From Actinomycetales bacterium (GTDB lineage: Bacteria; Actinomycetota; Actinomycetes; Actinomycetales; Cellulomonadaceae): 7,459 bases of DNA. The DNA lies in the NCBI GenBank assembly GCA_015655615.1, contig JAATES010000336.1, positions 1 through 7,459 of the forward strand, given 5' to 3'. A program made the translations under genes and the position numbers. Under the pieces are notes generated by a model. The model did not search any database. It was not told where the DNA came from and worked only from the letters and a program-made list of their open reading frames with translations. Positions 5,651 through 7,459 of the stretch are shown in pieces (within the stretch, counting starts at the first letter, position 1; every line of letters begins with the position of its first letter).

Positions 5651-5684
5651 GCCTCAGCAGCGAGGCAGCGACCGTCACCGTCGC
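5651..5684 (+). terminator. Weak hairpins after LLM copy 2
   Basis: Two small stems follow directly after the stop codon: GCCTC/GAGGC (5651-5666) and GCGAC/GTCGC (5668-5684), 5 bp each. No T-run follows. They could help end transcription, but stems this short are common by chance in GC-rich DNA. Confidence 0.25.
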
Positions 5685-5854
5685 ACTCCTCTGTCGGCCA
5701 GCGGTGACGAGTACCACGACTGCAATGATCGAGATCCTCACCGGTCCAAGGAGGTCGGGGGAGAGCAAGGCCAGAGGGACCGGTTCGGAATGCGCACAGT
5801 CACGTCGCAGCGGAGGATGCGAGGTTCGGCTCTGGCGCAACAGGTGGGCTGAGT
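5685..5854. other. Non-coding stretch without visible features
   Basis: No frame shows a protein-like sequence, a ribosome binding site or a repeat that I can support. It may hold more IS256-derived debris that is too decayed to recognise. Confidence 0.4.
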
Positions 5855-5978
5855 GAGCGGGCGTTCCTCGATGACAGCGTCGAGTTCCGTCGAGTGCTCT
5901 GCACGACCGACACAATCGAGTCGATCAACGCCCGCTGCCGGCGGGCACGACGGGCCAGGGGCCACTTCCCCGATCGAG
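5855..5978 (+). pseudogene. IS256-family (mutator) transposase remnant
   Basis: The plus frame reads ERAFLDDSVEFRRVLCTTDT, then IESINARCRRARRARGHFP. This matches the highly conserved C-terminal block of IS256-family transposases, typically PFLDYDVEIRRV..STNAIES, then LNARYRRA...RGHFPTEQAA. The block includes the glutamate of NAIES, here D-T-IES, usually taken as part of the DDE triad. The reading degenerates straight after GHFP: the expected EQAALKCLYL segment is absent, and a stop follows at about 6042. Nothing upstream of 5855 matches the rest of the transposase, and no inverted repeats were seen. It is therefore an inactive internal scrap of about 40 codons. Confidence 0.72.
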
Positions 5979-6106
5979 AAGACCAGCCGACGGGACCCCG
6001 CGCGTCACACACCGTTGATGCGATAGTCGCATGGCCGCCCTAGCCACCGCCCGAGGCGCAGCGCAGTGGCATCGAGCGGTCGGTCGAGACCTCACATTCC
6101 CGCTCC
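5979..6106. other. Non-coding stretch downstream of the ABC permease
   Basis: This stretch lies between the IS256 scrap and the end of the minus-strand ABC unit. I see no gene and no convincing terminator hairpin for the ABC operon, although one would be expected here. Confidence 0.35.
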
Positions 6107-6922
6107 TCAGATGTCCCGTCGCCGGAAGACGAGGAAGGCGGTGAGAGTCGTCACGATCACGGTCACGTAGAACAGCACGAAGCCGCTAAGGGGCGCAAGC
6201 GCGGCTGGATCGGGAACGACCGTCATGATCTGGCTGCCCGCGATGCTAGGCCAGAACTTCGCGATGACGTCAGCCACAGCCGCCGGGAGGTTCTGAGACA
6301 GAGCCGGGAAGACGAGCATCGCCGCGACGATGATCCCGAGAGCCCCGGCGCTGGAACGTGTCAGCATGCCGACCGCCAGCCCGAGGACGGCCGTGATCGC
6401 CAGATAGACCCCCATCCCGACGACAGCACGGATCACCGCGGGCTCAGTGATGCTTGACGTCGGGGCGTCATCACCTCCGATGACCGCTTGTCCGAGGAGG
6501 AACGACGTCAGGGCGGTGACGGTCCCGGCAGCCAGGGACACCGCGAAGGTGACGAGCACTTTCGCGAGGAAGAGGACTCCTCGCCGGGGGACCGCGATCG
6601 CTGTGCTGCCGATCATGCCGGTGCTGTACTCCGCGGTGATGACCAGGACTCCCAGGATGCCGACGACCATCTGCGCCATGAGATGGCTCTGGAGACTGAT
6701 CGCGGTGGGATCGAATGCCGCTTGTTCGGCGGCCGTGAGGGTGCTGTACGTCCGTCCGCCGCCATCGCTGAACATCCAGGAGAACAACAGCGCGACGACC
6801 GGGAGCGCCATCAACGTCAGTGCGGTCGCCCTGACGGACCAGAGCTTGCGCCACTCGTTTGCGATGGCGCGGCGTAGCTGGCGGAGGTCCGAACGGCGAC
6901 GCCCGGCGGGGGTGAGGCTCAT
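6107..6922 (-). CDS. ABC-2 type transporter permease
   Basis: This 271-residue integral membrane protein is the expected partner of the ATPase just upstream. A short basic cytoplasmic N-terminus contains LRRAIANEWRKLWSVR, typical of ABC-2 permeases. It leads into about six membrane helices, near residues 33-50, 82-102, 116-140, 165-186, 190-210 and 245-265. The motif ITAEYSTGMIGSTAIAVPRR is the conserved cytoplasmic loop of this permease group, and the protein ends with the usual FRRRDI. The ATG at 6922 overlaps the ATPase stop codon in an ATGA arrangement, so the two are translationally coupled. AGGGGAA just before the start can serve as ribosome binding site. Together they form an exporter; relatives move antibiotics, peptides or lipids, but nothing here shows the substrate. 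Confidence 0.9.
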   Translation of the reverse strand: MSLTPAGRRRSDLRQLRRAIANEWRKLWSVRATALTLMALPVVALLFSWMFSDGGGRTYSTLTAAEQAAFDPTAISLQSHLMAQMVVGILGVLVITAEYSTGMIGSTAIAVPRRGVLFLAKVLVTFAVSLAAGTVTALTSFLLGQAVIGGDDAPTSSITEPAVIRAVVGMGVYLAITAVLGLAVGMLTRSSAGALGIIVAAMLVFPALSQNLPAAVADVIAKFWPSIAGSQIMTVVPDPAALAPLSGFVLFYVTVIVTTLTAFLVFRRRDI

Positions 6923-7459
6923 GCGTTGTTCCCCTGCTGCACGGTGTGCCCGGCGGTCATCGCCATGAACACGTCTTCGAGTGAGGTGCTGTGCGAGGTC
7001 AGCTGCGACAGCGTGATTCCTGCCTGAGCGGCGTACCGGCCGACGACATCGGCATCCGCGTTCCGGATGGTCAGGTCGGTGCCGACCCGCTCGACGTCGA
7101 TGTGCCGCAAGTCCTGCCGGAGTGCGGTGACCAGGATATGGCGTTCGGTGTCGTCATCGACACGGGCGACGACGTGCCGCTGCGCATGATCGGCCATCAA
7201 CTGCGCGAGCGTGGTGTCGGCCAGCTTCCTCCCGCGTTCGAGGATGATGAGACGGTCGGCGACGAGCGCCAGCTCGCTCATGAGGTGACTCGAGAAGAAG
7301 ACCGTGCATCCGTCGGCGGCTAGCCCTTTCATCAGCTGCCGCACCCAGACGACGCCATCGGGGTCGAGGCCGTTGAGCGGCTCATCGAGCATGACGATGG
7401 GCGGCTTCCCGAGAAGCGCTGCCGCAATCCCGAGCCGTTGGCCCATCCCGAGCGAGAAC
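6919..7459 (-). CDS. ABC transporter ATP-binding protein, C-terminal part (5' end outside window)
   Basis: The frame is open to the right edge, so only about the last 180 residues are seen; full proteins of this kind are usually near 300. The visible part begins inside the ABC signature (FSLGMGQRLGIA, a common form of LSGGQ in drug exporters). It continues with Walker B and the catalytic glutamate (IVMLDEP), the D-loop (NGLDP) and the switch histidine (FFSSHLMSEL). The Walker A P-loop and Q-loop lie outside. The last 100 residues form the regulatory C-terminal domain seen in the BcrA/CcmA-like class. All visible catalytic residues are intact. It is first in the pair and overlaps the permease gene by 4 nt, so both are made from one transcript. 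The function is to power export through the permease at 6107-6922; the cargo is unknown. Confidence 0.92.
   Translation of the reverse strand, partial: FSLGMGQRLGIAAALLGKPPIVMLDEPLNGLDPDGVVWVRQLMKGLAADGCTVFFSSHLMSELALVADRLIILERGRKLADTTLAQLMADHAQRHVVARVDDDTERHILVTALRQDLRHIDVERVGTDLTIRNADADVVGRYAAQAGITLSQLTSHSTSLEDVFMAMTAGHTVQQGNNA

Noticed and set aside
1..7459. CRISPR arrays, tRNA or rRNA genes, att sites, riboswitches
   Set aside because: No regularly spaced direct repeats, no cloverleaf-like or rRNA sequence and no paired att-like repeats were seen on either strand by eye.

Overview
The window is high-GC DNA with the gene style of an actinobacterium, most likely a member of Microbacteriaceae or a relative. 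This rests on codon choice (C or G in most third positions, frequent GTG starts), the TetR type, the ABC-2 permease and ATPase pair, and a surface-protein repeat family common in that group. The genus cannot be fixed from the sequence alone.

Layout. Bases 1-1023 (+) hold the C-terminal part of a large repeat-built surface or secreted protein whose beginning lies left of the window. Bases 1024-2208 are decayed DNA: a minus-strand coding remnant broken by a 13-bp tandem duplication and by a frame change next to an A-run, then a wrecked C-terminal piece of an IS3-family transposase. Bases 2209-2670 (+) encode a small membrane-anchored protein of unknown role. Bases 2660-5650 are the most interesting part: a TetR-type regulator (-), a flavin-dependent LLM (luciferase-like) oxidoreductase downstream of it on the same strand, possibly a tiny cysteine-rich ORF after that, and a second, paralogous LLM oxidoreductase divergent from the regulator (+). 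Bases 5651-6106 are non-coding apart from a fragment of an IS256-family (mutator) transposase. Bases 6107-7459 (-) hold an ABC-2 permease and the C-terminal part of its ATPase, overlapping by 4 nt; the ATPase runs off the right edge.

How the genes work together. A 23-bp imperfect palindrome lies upstream of both LLM genes, one copy in each promoter region. The two copies match at 17 of 23 positions when read in the direction of the gene each precedes. The copy between tetR and the second LLM gene is embedded in a longer perfect 10-bp inverted repeat and could also control tetR. The simplest model is a small regulon in which the TetR protein represses itself and two paralogous monooxygenases until a ligand is bound. 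The substrate is unknown. The leader CGGAGAAA is also shared by both LLM genes, so the duplication seems to have included the control region, and this match helps place the start of the second gene at GTG 4640.

The IS remnants on both sides of the 2209-5650 block suggest a region with past insertion and rearrangement. The ABC exporter on the right may be unrelated to the LLM cassette.
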